NCBI GenBank assembly: GCA_030340625.1
Contig: JAOPHQ010005707.1
Location: forward strand, 124,001 to 188,000
Origin: Merluccius polli
Lineage: Eukaryota > Chordata > Actinopteri > Gadiformes > Merlucciidae
Length of the DNA stretch: 64,000 bases
Direction: 5' to 3'
The position numbers were made by a program, and so were the translations under genes. This document shows positions 51,761-62,644 of this stretch, piece after piece; the stretch's first letter is position 1, and every line of letters starts with the position of its first letter. The notes beneath the pieces were generated by a model that saw nothing but the letters and a program-made list of their open reading frames with translations, searched no databases and was not told the DNA's origin.

Positions 51761-54700
51761 AGGGAGGGAGACATTTTGCCCAATCCCGTTTTGCAGTCAC
51801 CGGCAGAGTTCGCAGCAGGTTATGGAGGGTGCGATTGAAACGCTCGCACTGGCCGTTACCGGCCGGATGGTACGGAGTGGTGCGCGATATTTGCACCCCA
51901 TAAAGGCTACAAAGTTGTTGGATGAGTAATGACTCAAAACTCCTTCCCTGGTCTGAGTGAATCCGACCAGGCACGCCAAACTTACAGAACCATTCCCCTA
52001 CGATAACCCTCGCAACCGTAGCCGCCCGCTGGTCCCCAGTCGGTACCGCCCAGGTGTACTTAGTGAACACGTCAGTCATTACCAAAACGTTCTCGAGACC
52101 TGACGCAGAAGGCTCCAGTACTGTAAAATCAATAGCCAAAATCTCATTTGGGCGAGCGGCCAACAAATGGCCCATAAAACTTTGTGTTGCTGGCCATGTA
52201 TCCTTGGCCAGCTGGCATCTCTCGCACTGCTGGCACCATCGAGCAACCTCTGCAAACATACCAGGCCAATAGCAACGCAATCGCAACAATTCAGTGGTGC
52301 GCTCAATACCCTGATGTCCGTGCTTTTGATGGGCTTGGGTTAGTACTGCCTGCCTCAAAGTACTAGGGAGAACTACTTGAAGTGACTCCTCACCCCCATC
52401 CCGGCGGAACACCCGCCGGTAGAGCACCCCATCCTGTTCAGTCAACCGTTTCCATTGGCCAAGCAGTATCAAGGCCTCTTTAGGAAGCTGGCGACGCTCC
52501 TCCAGACCAGGCCGCACTTGCTGTTTCCAAAACCCAAGTGCCTTGCTTATAGCAGGGTCAGATTGTTGCAGGGAACACATGTCTGCAGGAGTGTGACTGG
52601 GAAAGACTGATATAAGATCTTGAGTCACCAACAGGGGAGATTGCTGCGCAATTACCTGTGTAAGGAAAGCTGGAATTGTAGTAGCCAGAATCAAACTGTC
52701 CACCCCAGAATCGGTTGGGTTCTGTCGTGAAAGGGCATCGGCATTCTGATTGCTTTTCCCGGAACGGTATTTGAGCTCAAAGTCAAAAGACGCCAGTTCT
52801 GCTGCCCACCGCTGTTCGGTAGCCCCCAGCTTGGCTGATGCAAGATGGCTGAGGGGGTTATTGTCGGTGTACACTACACACCTATTCCCCCACAAATACT
52901 CCCTAAATTTCTCAGTCACGGCCCACTTGAGCGCCAGAAATTCCAATTTCATTGAACTGTAATTAGTCATATTGCGCTCAGTGGGCCGGAGACCGCGGCT
53001 TGCATAGGCAATTGGCCGCACCTTACCTCCTTGTTCCTGGGAAAGGACTGCACCCAGACCCCCGTGGCTGGCGTCCACCTCCAGGATAAAGGGTAGGGAG
53101 AAATCTGCGTAGGCGAGTACCGGGGCAGCCACCAGCTTGCCTTTCAAGGCCTCAAAGCTTGCCTGGCAAGCCTCGGTCCAGGACCTGGCAAAGTTACGAT
53201 CAGCCTGTCCTTTCCTTATAGGTCTCCCCTTAGGGCCGGTGTGTTCAGCCACTAGTTTGTGTAAAGGGGCTGCCAATTTGGCAAATCCCTCCACGAACCG
53301 CCGGTAATAACTGGCAAACCCGAGAAATGATCGCAGCTCTGAGACAGTGTTAGGATGGCGCCACTGAGCCACCGCCTCGATCTTACTCAGGTCCGTGGCA
53401 ACACCCTGATCAGACACAACATGGCCCAGGTACTTTACCCTTCTTTGAAAGAAGGCACACTTGCTCAGTTTGGCTTTGAGGCCCTCGTTCTGCAACCGAC
53501 TCAACACCAGGTCCAGTCGCTCTAAATGTTGTTGCACAGTGGTGGAAAACACAACAATGTCATCCAGATAGAGCAATAAGGACTGGCACTGCTGATCCCC
53601 AAAAAGCCGTTGCATCAGTCGCTGGAACGTTGAGGGAGCATTGCAGAGCCCAAAAGGCATTCGGTTCCACTCAAACAACCCAAATGGGGTGCAAAAGGCG
53701 GTCTTAGCCTTGTCCCCCTCTGTTACTGGTACCTGGTTATATCCACTGGCCAAGTCCATAGTGGAAAACCAGCTGGCCCCCGTCAAAGCATCCAGTGACT
53801 CCTCAATACGAGGTAGGGGAAATGCATCCTTGCGTGTCTTAGAGTTCAGTTGACGATAATCAACACATAGCCGCAGTGAGCCATCTTTTTTTCTAACTAA
53901 GACAATCGGTGACGCATATGGGCTGCAGCTTTCCCTGATGACTTGGGATTCAAGTAATTGATTAATGTGGGATTTTACCAGCTCATAGTCGGACGGTGGT
54001 ATCCGACGATACCTCTGCCTAACCGGCACCTCATCTAACAGTGGAATGTCATGAGACAACAAGCTAGTGCAGCCCAAGTCTCCCTCGTGGGCGGAGAACA
54101 CTGTATGATATCTCCCAAGTAGATCCTGAACCTGTTCCTGCTCTGCCTCAGCTAACAAAGGTAACTCAATTGCCTCCATCTGTTCTATGATGGTGGGTTT
54201 GGTTACTTGGGCTGCATGGGATGCGACCATAGCGGTGACCGGCCGGACTTCCCTCATTCCAGCAGGCAAACTAACTACATGGACACGCTGTAATGTACCC
54301 AGTGAAGTGCGAGGATACAGCAAAACATCTGTGTTGCCCACATTAACTACTGGGATAGAGGCTGTGCCATGAGCAACCTTAACCAAGGACGGTGAGACCA
54401 GGAGCCCTGGAGGCAGACCAGACTCTGAGGGCTCAAACAGAACAATGCCACTGGCATACTGAGCAGAACAGGTTGATGGAACCAACATCATGGAACCCCC
54501 GGGGACACGGCAGGCTCTCCCACCTCTTGCCTTTACCCGGCCGAGGTTAGTAGAGGGCTGAGTCTCCACTTGATGGCAGCGTTGGAAAGCCTGCAGGAGG
54601 GATGTTGGGGCTTGGGTGAGTGACGGCACTTCAAACAAGGACTGTCCATATTGTTCAAAGAATTCCTGGTAGCACTTACTAAGGATATTCATTCCTAGTA

Positions 54701-55220
54701 CCCCAGGGACCTTAGAATTCAACCCACTAGGAGGATCCTTGACGACTAAAATCCCACAGCTTGGCATTAGCTTACCACAAAGCTCAACGTCCGACTCGGT
54801 GTAGCCAACATAGGGGATAGCCAGCCCATTGGCAGCCCGTAACTGAAGCCAGTGGCATGGCTGAATGCTGTTGTGCCCGATCTGCTCAAAATGCTCATAA
54901 AAAAATGTTTCTGTGATCGTGGACACCATAGACCCGGTGTCTATCAAACAAGGGACACGAACGCCCCCAACACATACATCCAAATGAGGACATGAGGATA
55001 TCAAACTAGAAATCGGACCGGCACTACAACCAGACTCTTCTGAACCAAAATATTTCCCTCCCAAACTGTGGCTCTGCAGTTTGGGTGGAACTAGTTTTCC
55101 GCCACAGCAGAAGACTGTTGGCTGTGGTTGGAAGCTCGGGCAGTAGGAGCAAGAAACGGAGGGCGAAACTGAGCACGTTCTCCATCGCATTCCCGTGCAT
55201 AGTGCCCAGGGCGTTGGCAC
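51747..55220 (-). CDS. Gypsy pol (protease, reverse transcriptase, RNase H, integrase core)
   Basis: 1157 codons without interruption. Aspartic protease CLIDTGSMVST (about residue 94). Reverse transcriptase with IVLVRKKDGSLRLCVDYRQL, FSTMDLASGYNQV and LLLYLDDIVVF. RNase H with LEVDASHGGLGAVLSQ and YTDNNPLSHL. Integrase with HHCC (HQKHGHQGIERT...CQQCERCQ), core residues IDFTVLEPS, IHSDQGRSFES and HPAGNGQCERFNR. The frame overruns into PPFVLL and stops at about 51747 because of a one-base change; the true frame goes on at 51760. All catalytic residues can be seen. Confidence 0.96.
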   Translation of the reverse strand: MPTPWALCTGMRWRTCSVSPSVSCSYCPSFQPQPTVFCCGGKLVPPKLQSHSLGGKYFGSEESGCSAGPISSLISSCPHLDVCVGGVRVPCLIDTGSMVSTITETFFYEHFEQIGHNSIQPCHWLQLRAANGLAIPYVGYTESDVELCGKLMPSCGILVVKDPPSGLNSKVPGVLGMNILSKCYQEFFEQYGQSLFEVPSLTQAPTSLLQAFQRCHQVETQPSTNLGRVKARGGRACRVPGGSMMLVPSTCSAQYASGIVLFEPSESGLPPGLLVSPSLVKVAHGTASIPVVNVGNTDVLLYPRTSLGTLQRVHVVSLPAGMREVRPVTAMVASHAAQVTKPTIIEQMEAIELPLLAEAEQEQVQDLLGRYHTVFSAHEGDLGCTSLLSHDIPLLDEVPVRQRYRRIPPSDYELVKSHINQLLESQVIRESCSPYASPIVLVRKKDGSLRLCVDYRQLNSKTRKDAFPLPRIEESLDALTGASWFSTMDLASGYNQVPVTEGDKAKTAFCTPFGLFEWNRMPFGLCNAPSTFQRLMQRLFGDQQCQSLLLYLDDIVVFSTTVQQHLERLDLVLSRLQNEGLKAKLSKCAFFQRRVKYLGHVVSDQGVATDLSKIEAVAQWRHPNTVSELRSFLGFASYYRRFVEGFAKLAAPLHKLVAEHTGPKGRPIRKGQADRNFARSWTEACQASFEALKGKLVAAPVLAYADFSLPFILEVDASHGGLGAVLSQEQGGKVRPIAYASRGLRPTERNMTNYSSMKLEFLALKWAVTEKFREYLWGNRCVVYTDNNPLSHLASAKLGATEQRWAAELASFDFELKYRSGKSNQNADALSRQNPTDSGVDSLILATTIPAFLTQVIAQQSPLLVTQDLISVFPSHTPADMCSLQQSDPAISKALGFWKQQVRPGLEERRQLPKEALILLGQWKRLTEQDGVLYRRVFRRDGGEESLQVVLPSTLRQAVLTQAHQKHGHQGIERTTELLRLRCYWPGMFAEVARWCQQCERCQLAKDTWPATQSFMGHLLAARPNEILAIDFTVLEPSASGLENVLVMTDVFTKYTWAVPTGDQRAATVARVIVGEWFCKFGVPGRIHSDQGRSFESLLIQQLCSLYGVQISRTTPYHPAGNGQCERFNRTLHNLLRTLPVTAKRDWAKCLPPFVLL

Positions 55221-56155
55221 CTACGGCAAATCAAAGGCTGGCTGTGGTACGGACGGCGAAACTGATGAGCTCTTTGCATCAGAGACATGCTCTGAGTCAA
55301 TTGATTTAACTGCTCTTGCTGTTGTTTTAAGATCTCTTTCAGCTCACTAAACTCAGGATCTTGTGCTCGGCTAACCACAGGCAAGCGTGATCCCCCTTGC
55401 ACACCAAACTGAATACCCTGGATGGACGGAACGGAGTGGCTCCGCCCTCTAGCACCCCCTGGCAAGCCCTCCCGTTCCCATCGGATTGCCTCTGTCCGCA
55501 TCTCCAGCAAAGTTGAGAGTGGCTGCCTCCGTACAAGCTGTTTCAGTTCCCGGCGCAAAGCGCCCTCTAAGACATGCTCTGTAAACTGATCCCGCAATAG
55601 CACCTCTGCATTAGGAACAGCGTCAGGAGCCGACTGCTTAACCTTATCCATTAAGGTCATTAGCGCCAGAGAGAATTCCTGTAGGGTCTCTCCCTCTTGT
55701 TGCTTCCTAGAAAAAAATGCCTCTTGAAGAGCGACATAAGACTTCGAACACCCGTATAACTCTCTCAAAATAGCAATGATTCTGTCTGGGTCCTTACGCT
55801 CTGCACTAGTACGAAATTTGATCTCATCTCTGGCCTCCCCCACTAGATGATCAAATAAGAAAAAGGCCTGGTCAATGGTGGTCAGGGGCCGTGCACGCAT
55901 ACATGCCTGTGCTTCCTCCACCCACTCATATACACTAATGCCAGACTTCCCACTAAAGGAAGGACACTTTCGGTCTCTCGGCACAAACACAAGCCTCTCT
56001 GTGGCCGGGGGATTGACCGGGTAAGTCGGTAGTGCATCGCCACTAGGGGGATTTACAGGAGACGGTCCTGCAGTTGAACGTTCTTGACGCAGCTTTTCAT
56101 TATCGACCTTTAGTTGCAGAACCATTTCCCGGAGCTGTGCCAATTCCTCCTCCAT
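55091..56155 (-). CDS. Gypsy gag (PNMA-like capsid, CCHC knuckle)
   Basis: Start chosen at 56155 (MEEELAQLREMVLQLK), the first ATG with a gag-like coiled coil; the frame itself is open from 56320. Its 354 residues show a coiled coil (1-30), a Pro-rich linker, then the capsid segment ISVYEWVEEAQACM, AFFLFDHLVGEARDEI and LYGCSKSYVALQEAFFSRKQ, closely resembling the PNMA/ZCCHC gag-derived family. Next come a Gln-rich stretch and a CCHC knuckle (CRRCQRPGHYARECD). It is free of stops and overlaps pol by about 130 nt in a different frame, so pol expression probably needs a ribosomal frameshift. Confidence 0.9.
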   Translation of the reverse strand: MEEELAQLREMVLQLKVDNEKLRQERSTAGPSPVNPPSGDALPTYPVNPPATERLVFVPRDRKCPSFSGKSGISVYEWVEEAQACMRARPLTTIDQAFFLFDHLVGEARDEIKFRTSAERKDPDRIIAILRELYGCSKSYVALQEAFFSRKQQEGETLQEFSLALMTLMDKVKQSAPDAVPNAEVLLRDQFTEHVLEGALRRELKQLVRRQPLSTLLEMRTEAIRWEREGLPGGARGRSHSVPSIQGIQFGVQGGSRLPVVSRAQDPEFSELKEILKQQQEQLNQLTQSMSLMQRAHQFRRPYHSQPLICRRCQRPGHYARECDGERAQFRPPFLAPTARASNHSQQSSAVAEN

Positions 56156-56453
56156 AATGTACAAAGAAGATACACTTACCCCAAAATAATCGTTAAAGGC
56201 CCAGATTTTGACCGCAGGTGGACTGTAGCGTTCAACCCAATGGCAGCCGTTGCTGTTCTGTTCCCAGAGAAGACACATGCAACCAGGACAAACAACAGAC
56301 ACACTCATACGCCCACACACTGTTTAAGATACCACTGTCACTTTCAAAAATGCAAAATATATGAAGAAAAAAAATAAGCAGAAAGTAAATAAATCCAATA
56401 ATGAAATGTATTATATACACATAACACACCTCGCGTCTCTGTTCCAGTTCAGA

Positions 56454-56478
56454 CTACGGTCCTACTCACAGCGCCAAA
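56454..56478 (-). promoter_or_regulatory. Gypsy primer-binding site region
   Basis: The minus strand TTTGGCGCTGTGAGTAGG directly follows the 5' LTR. TGGCGC would pair with a tRNA ending GCGCCA; the tRNA species was not identified. Confidence 0.5.
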
Positions 56479-57542
56479 TGTGACATAGCCGAATTAGGTT
56501 TAGAATTACCAGTCTGGAGAATGGAGGAAAGACGCGAAGTCAATGGATACAAAATATAATTTATTTACTTTTTTAGTATAAAAAGACACAATACATAAGC
56601 GAGAACATGGGCCCACAATTGCACATACAAAATACGAGTCAGGCTACCTTTGCTTATCCAGATGAATGCCCTACCTCCTGGATGATAACTCCCTGTAGAA
56701 ATAACAAAACATGCTTTTCACTCCAAACCAACAAAAGAAAAACTTAAAACTAAACTTAAACAAACTAAAGAAAATAACGCAGTACACACATGCAAAAAGG
56801 GAATTAACACCACTAGAGGGGGATAAATCCAGCCACCAGCAGGGGAGGAAGCCAGCAAGCGACAAGACCACCAACACTGATTTACAACCCAGCGTTAATA
56901 ACAAAACAAAATAACAAAACAACGAACAACACCCAAACACCACCACATGAACACGCACACACCCACACTCACACACACACACACACGCAGACACTCCGAT
57001 CCGAAACCCCCAAGCAAGCGGCCCTCCAGCTAGCGGTGGCTAGTAGCCACCTGACAGCTAGCCGAGCCTAGACGAGCGGCCGGAGAGGGGGAGATGCGAC
57101 CTCACGACAGCGAGGGGATCGAGCCGCACAGCAACAAAGGAACAGAACAGCAACAGCATGAAATGCAACAGACCCGTACGACGGAGACAGAGAGAGAGAG
57201 AGAGACGGAACCCAGACAGAGGACCACTGCGTCCGAACACTGGATGTGAGATAGACACGCACGCAACAACATGAGGTAGAAAGTACGAGGCCGGTATTAC
57301 GGTCCAGGAAGTGCAGCACGCCACCGTGGCTGTAACCCGATGGCAAACAGTGCAGAAGGTTGAAAGAGGGGCGAGAGACCACGATGAAGCGGTTCTGGAA
57401 AGAAAAGATGAAAATCTCTCCCGCGGAGCCTGCACCCTATTTATGGTGCACCGCTGCTAATTTCCCACTTACGGAGTGGGCGGGGCGGGGAAGAGACATT
57501 CAACCCACCGGTGCCAGTTCAGTGAACGCTCTTCCTGTCACA
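56479..57542 (-). repeat. Gypsy 5' LTR (full length)
   Basis: 1064 bp, with TGTGAC...GTCACA ends. It has a TATA-like tatttatgg (plus strand 57439) and is GC-rich near it. Holds a (CA)n tract at 56956-56986. Confidence 0.93.
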
Positions 57543-57732
57543 TAAAGAAATCGCTCTTTTCCAGGTTATGTTTTTCCTGTAGGGATCCAAAGTTTTGGAA
57601 CGCCCCCTTGTGGACAAATGTGTAGTAGTTAGTAAGACCTTTTGTGGTCTTTGAATCTATCATCAGATCTATTCGGCAAAAAGTTTGAATCGTAGGCACA
57701 CCATCTTAACAATTTTGCAGGAACTTCTAACT

Positions 57733-58138
57733 TGTAGTGATGTTCATTGAGGAAGGAGGCTGCCGACACAGGATCGCTTTAACTCACTTTATTTGTTTAG
57801 CTTTAGGTATTTATCTATGAAGCGAAAGGAGGGGTATGTATAGTTCACGCGTGGAGCGACCCCCCTTAGCTGGATATCTTAACAGATACGCTGCCTGGGG
57901 GGTTTCTGCCCTTCCCCCGGATCTGTAGTTTGCTAGTATCTGGGCAGGCGTGGCCTCTATGACGCATAATATGCTCTGATTGGCTAGTGTTGAGCGCCCG
58001 CCCCCAGTGTATTATGTTTGCCGCCATCTAGTGATCAGGTGCAGTTAATACAACTTGTATATTTATTTCTATTCCTTTGTGGCTATGTGTAGATATTACA
58101 GTCTGTTGATACATATGTGCAGTTATCCATTCGTCACA
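57733..58138 (-). mobile_element. solo LTR inside the L1
   Basis: On the minus strand it starts TGTGACGAATGGATAAC and ends ATCACTACA. AGTT lies on each side (AACT at 57729-57732 and 58139-58142). AATAAAGTGAG lies near its 3' end. With it removed the L1 frame reads through (KLCKLEVPAKLLRW). 406 bp; family not recognised. Confidence 0.78.
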
Positions 58139-58172
58139 AACTTACATAGTTTTATAGTTTCCTGCCATATTT

Positions 58173-58826
58173 TTAGTGATAAGTTGAACCACTGGTTACC
58201 CTTGTTAATAATTTTTTTTGTAGATCCTCATCTGTTAAAATTGCTTCTAGTAGGATCCCTTCCGCCAATAGATTTTCAATCTCCTTCCACCTTGCTGAAT
58301 ATGCCTGGGTACATAAACAAAGTAAGGGCCTTAGTTGAGCCGCATAATAATATATTTGTAAACATGGGAGGCTCATTCCACCACAATCCTTCTTTAATTG
58401 TAGGGTTTTATACTTGATTCTAGGTTTTTTCCCTTGCCACAAGTATCTGGATATCAATTTATCCCACTCTATAAACTGTTTAGGTGGAACGTTAATTGGC
58501 AGGGTCTGGAAAAGATATAACAATCTTGGTAAAATGTTTATTCTGATGGATTCTACCCTAGCGCTTAAATTCAAAAATGGAATTACATTCCATCTTGATA
58601 AATCTAATTTTATTTTTGCATTTATTGGTCCATAGTTGAGATCATATAATTTTGATGTATCTTTAGGAAGATTGATACCCAGATACCTTATCGATTCTGT
58701 GTCCCATTTCAATTTGTATCTATTTCTAATGTGTTTTGGTGGATCATAGTTAAATATCATTATTTGAGTCTTTTGTATATTAAGTTTATAACCTGAGAGT
58801 GATTCATATTTATTTAGGATATTCAT
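58173..58826 (-). pseudogene. L1 ORF2 thumb and C-terminal region, first part
   Basis: LSGYKLNIQKTQIMIFNY, RYLGINLPKDTSKLYDLNYG and LSRWNVIPFLNLSARVESI follow the RT, as in vertebrate L1s. LISRYLWQGKKPRIKYK and GGMSLPCLQIYYYAAQLRPL continue it. The frame ends near the solo LTR at 57733-58138. Confidence 0.92.
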
Positions 58827-58850
58827 GAGTTTGGGAAGCGACTGTGTGGG

Positions 58851-60122
58851 CTACACTAAGTAGATTAACACGTCATCCGCAAATAGAGCCAATTTGTGCT
58901 CCCCTGTTGGCATGTCTATTCCCTTAATATCTCTATTTTGTCGTATATATTGGCTTAAAGGTTCTATAAACAAGGCAAAGAGAAGGGGGGAAGTACAGCA
59001 TCCTTGTCTTGTTCCTCGTTCTAGAATAAAGGAATTTGTTAGATCACCATTGATTTTTATCCTTGCAGATGGTCTCTCATATAGTGCTCTGAATGTGTCG
59101 ATGATAGATCTGTGGAAGCCGAATTTCGCTAGTACTTTATACAAAAAGGACCATTTGACAGAGTCAAATGCCTTCTCTGCATCTAGACTCAGTATAGCTG
59201 ATTCTGTATTATGGAGTCTGATGTGTCTAATAATGTGTAAGGTTCTCCTAACGCCGTCTTGCGTTTGTCTTTGACGAATAAAACCTGTTTGATCCAAGTG
59301 AATGAGTTCTGGTAGGATATTTTCAATTCTCTTGCTCAGTATTGACATAAACAATTTATAGTCCACATTTAATACGCTGATGGGACGATAGTTACCGCAT
59401 TCCAATTTGTCTTTTCCATCTTTCGGTATGACCGAAATGGTTGCATCTCTCCAAGAGGGCGGGATTTCTCTTTCTTTTAGCACAAAGTTAAAGGTTTTTA
59501 ATAAAGTGTCACCTAGGTGTTCTTGCATTGATTTATACCAATCAGGGCCAAATCCATCCGGACCTGGGGACTTTCCTGTTTTAAGTCTCCTAATTGCTGA
59601 GTATAGTTCCTCTTTGCTTATTTCTGCAACCAGTTTTTGATTTTGTTCCTCAGTAATGGAGGGTAGATTCACTGTAGCTAAAAAAGTGTCAATTTGGGGG
59701 TCATCATCTGTCTGGGTTTGGGAGTATAATGATTTATAGTACCTCTCAAAATTTTCTTTTATTCTATCTAGGCATGTCTCAATTTTTCCTGATTCAGGGT
59801 TTCGAATCTTATGTATAGTGTATTCAGCTTGTTGTTTTCGCAATCTATAAGACAGAAGCTTCAAAGATTTACCTCCTACTTCATAATAATGTTGCCTTGT
59901 AAACAACATTTTTTTCTGAATTTCTTGTGTGTTTATGTCATCTATTTCATTCTTTGTTTTCTTAATGTCTGAACAAATTTCTGGATCTAAGGTTTCTTTA
60001 TGTGTTTTCTGTAACTGCTTAAATCTGTCTTCTAGGTTCTTAAGCCTTTGTTGTCTGAGTTTTTTCTCATGAGAAGTAATGGAAATTATTCTCCCCCTAA
60101 TTACAGCTTTAGCGCGTCCCAA
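58851..60122 (-). pseudogene. L1 ORF2 reverse transcriptase
   Basis: RRLKTGKSPGPDGFGPDWYK, LECGNYRPISVLNVDYKLF, LDAEKAFDSVKW, ERGTRQGCCTSPLLFALFIE and LALFADDVLIYL are the successive RT blocks with the catalytic FADD. A TAG at 58851-58853 ends the frame. The next frame (58826-58173) continues in the same phase, so this is a point nonsense mutation. Confidence 0.94.
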
Positions 60123-60225
60123 AGCATGGGCGGCTTCACCTCAACATTATCGTTAAGTTCAAGATATACTTTGATTTCATTTTCTATTTTATTTTTGGTT
60201 TGTAAAGTATTTAAGACATTTGAGT

Positions 60226-61026
60226 TTAATCTCCAAAGGGTCGTCCTTGGTTTATTGTTAAGGTGTATTGACATATACAGTATATGGGACTGTGATCCGA
60301 CAGAGCGATTGGACCAATATCACATTGCATTACTCTATGGATCAAAAAATAGTCTATCCTAGAATATGTGCCATGAGGGGATGAATAATGAGTATAATCC
60401 CGACTGGACGGATATATTTCTCTCCATACGTCTATAATACCTGTTTCTTTCATCAAATTGTTTATCTTTTTACTGATACCACTGGAGTCTGGGTTCCCCC
60501 TTGAAGAGTCTAGTTTTGGAATTAAACGTGTATTTAAGTCACCCCCACATATGACAATCCCCTGACCTTTTGATGTCATTAATTCAATTATTTGTCTGTA
60601 AAATGACCATCCACTGCCTGGGGGAGCATATACATTAAGCAAACTCACTAAGATTCCTTCCACTTTACCAATTAACAAAATATATCTCCCCTCTTTATCT
60701 CTAAATTCAGACAGGTGTTCATAATTTACAGCATTTGCTATCAGAATGGCCACTCCCCTTCTGTGACCTGATTTATAAGAGGATGAATACACATGCTTAA
60801 AGCCCATTTTATTTAATTTATTATATTCAATTTCACTGAGGTGAGTTTCTTGGAGAAAACCTATCTGAATTTTTTCCCTCTTCAATTTTGATACAATTTT
60901 CCCTCTTTTGACTGGATTAAGCATCCTGTTGACATTAAAGGAAATTATTCGTATTGGACTATCTTGCATTTGACTGGTCGAGCTTGTTTTCACATTCATG
61001 GATTTGAAAAGCATTCCCCTCTCCAT
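60226..61026 (-). pseudogene. L1 ORF2 endonuclease domain
   Basis: IRIISFNVNRMLNPVKRGKI (Asn), GFLQETHLS (Glu), GHRRGVAILI, VCGGDLNTRL (Asp/Asn), YTHYSSPHGTYSRIDYFL and LSDHSPIYC (His) give the complete APE-type active site. The frame then shifts before the reverse transcriptase. Nicks the target at T-rich sites, consistent with the T-rich insertion site. Confidence 0.93.
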
Positions 61027-61419
61027 AAGAACAAATAGAGAGTAAACAACAACAAAACCTTGTTAACATAGAATAAAAGAAACATGATAACAAAAGGAAA
61101 TAAGTGTCCTTGGTAACTTCCAACATAGGGGTCATTTTTAAGACCCTGCTTGAGCCTTTTACGTAAGGCTTCAAGGGAAAGCCCCTCTTTCGGGACAGAT
61201 TGAGAGGGCCCTTGTTGAAGATAGTTGCGACCAAATGTCCCGTTACTTCTCTGTCATAGCTTTGTTTTTATTTACAGAACAGGTTGAGATGGAATGATTA
61301 CTTATTCTAATGTTCTAGTGCCTGGTTCACCCAGTTTAAATTTCAAGCTTTTCATAGCGAATACATTAAATGTTTTTGTTACCTACAAAGCCGGATAAGA
61401 GGGACCAATGACCGATCTT

Positions 61420-62401
61420 TTACGACGTAGATGACTCTCTTCTGAAGGCTTGCAGTCTTTCTTTAAAGCCCCCCTCTGGGGTGTGAGTTACCCGTCTGTT
61501 ATTGCGTCGGCGGGGTCTCTCCCAGGACATCTGCCGTAGCTGGTCCATGAGCGTCTCAGCGGGCCTGATGATTTCAACCGGGAGTCCCCTCCTTGACAGG
61601 TCCTGCGAAGCCTCCCCTGCCGTCTCATATACTCGGATTCCATCGGCGTATCTGACCTTAAGCTTAGCCGGGTAAAGGGTCTGGAAGGGGATTTCTCTGT
61701 CTTTCAAAACCTTCCGTATTTCAGCGTATTCCCTGCGCTTTTGCATCCAGGTTTATCTTCCCGTGCCATATGAAACCTCTCTTTTGCCATGCCAGGCGGA
61801 GTACTGTTTCCTTAGTTCTGAAGCTAAGGAATTTTATTAGGATGGATCTTGGTGGTGCATCCTCCGGTGGCTGCTGCCCAAGCGCGCGGTGGGCTCTCTC
61901 GATTTGCAACAGCGTGTCCGCAGGTATGTCGAGGTTTTCCCGGAGTAACTTTTCAACAAAGGAAATCATAGATGAGGCCTCTTTTTCTGTTCCCTCTGGT
62001 ATGCCATATATCCTTACATTGTCCTGCCTGGATCGGCTTTCTTGGTCGGTTATTTTTTCTTCCAGTTTGGCTTGGAGCTTGATCATTTCTTTCAGGACAT
62101 CCTCCGTATTCTGAATTCTCTCTTCCACTTTTGTTATCCTGCCTTCAGCCTCGTCCAGTCTGATGTTTGTTTTCACAATTTCTTCCTTTATTTCTTCCAA
62201 CTGCTCCTTGTTGTCCTGACGAAAACCTCTCAGCTTCTGTAGGATCGTTTCCAAGTGTACGCTCTCGCCGCCAGACATTGTTTGCGTGGTTGCTTCCGTT
62301 AGCTTGCTAGCGTTAGCACTCACGTTAGCCTTTGGGTTGCACTGGCGTTTTAACTCGTCCTGCTTTTCTTGTTGCGTTATGTTTTTCTTTCTGGCTGCCA
62401 T
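61420..62401 (-). pseudogene. L1 ORF1 protein (coiled coil, RRM, CTD)
   Basis: MAARKKNITQQEKQDELKRQ starts the frame. A heptad-rich coiled coil follows (LDEAEGRITKVEERIQNTED), then the L1 RRM start SRSRQDNVRIYGIPEG and FIWHGKINLDAKAQ. A frameshift at about 61735 moves the C-terminal domain to another frame (YAEIRKVLKDREIPFQTLYP, AKLKVRYADGI, FKERLQAF). The protein is an RNA-binding trimer that packages LINE RNA. Only this one shift separates it from an intact frame. Confidence 0.92.
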
Positions 62402-62630
62402 TAAGCACCCCTTTCAAGCAGTAATAAGTTTAATGAGAAAATAGCGAGTTGCAGCCATCTTTCAGGTGGTCAACCCGGAAGTCCCACTTACCCACTTCAT
62501 TTTAATGAATGAGGAAACTGCAAGGAAAAGGAACGTCTATGGCATGCATCCCTTACAATTTGAATTGCATCAACACTACAGCTCATTAATACGAGGACAC
62601 AACACTGCAACCGAGATTCAGAGCAGCTTC
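62402..62630 (-). promoter_or_regulatory. L1 5' UTR (probable internal promoter)
   Basis: Lies between the putative 5' target-duplication edge and ORF1. Contains GGGACTTCCGGGTTGACC near 62490 on the minus strand, which I associate with the start of fish L1s. If the L1 really begins there, 62490-62630 is hAT interior. Confidence 0.4.
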
Positions 62631-62644
62631 CTATAATTATGTAT

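Larger units (their letters stand above)
49914..57542 (-). mobile_element. Ty3/Gypsy retrotransposon with PNMA-like gag, nearly intact
   Basis: LTRs at 49914-50841 (3') and 56479-57542 (5'), with TAAA on each side (49910-49913 and 57543-57546). The order on the minus strand is 5' LTR, primer site (TTTGGCGCTGTGAGTAGG), gag, pol (PR-RT-RH-IN), polypurine tract (AATGAGGGGGGAAAT) and 3' LTR. The two LTRs differ by only a handful of substitutions outside one deletion and a microsatellite, so the insertion is young. It sits in L1 ORF2 and splits it cleanly. Confidence 0.96.
48785..62630 (-). mobile_element. L1-like LINE, near full length, carrying two LTR insertions
   Basis: The 14-bp sequence CTATAATTATGTAT occurs at 48771-48784 and 62631-62644 and is the best candidate target duplication. 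On the minus strand the order is 5' UTR, ORF1 (62401-61420), ORF2 endonuclease, reverse transcriptase and C-terminus (61026 to about 49205), and an A-rich 3' end near 48800. Without the Gypsy (7.6 kb) and the solo LTR (0.4 kb) it is about 5.8 kb, right for a complete fish L1. Several frameshifts and one in-frame stop inactivate it. Confidence 0.88.
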
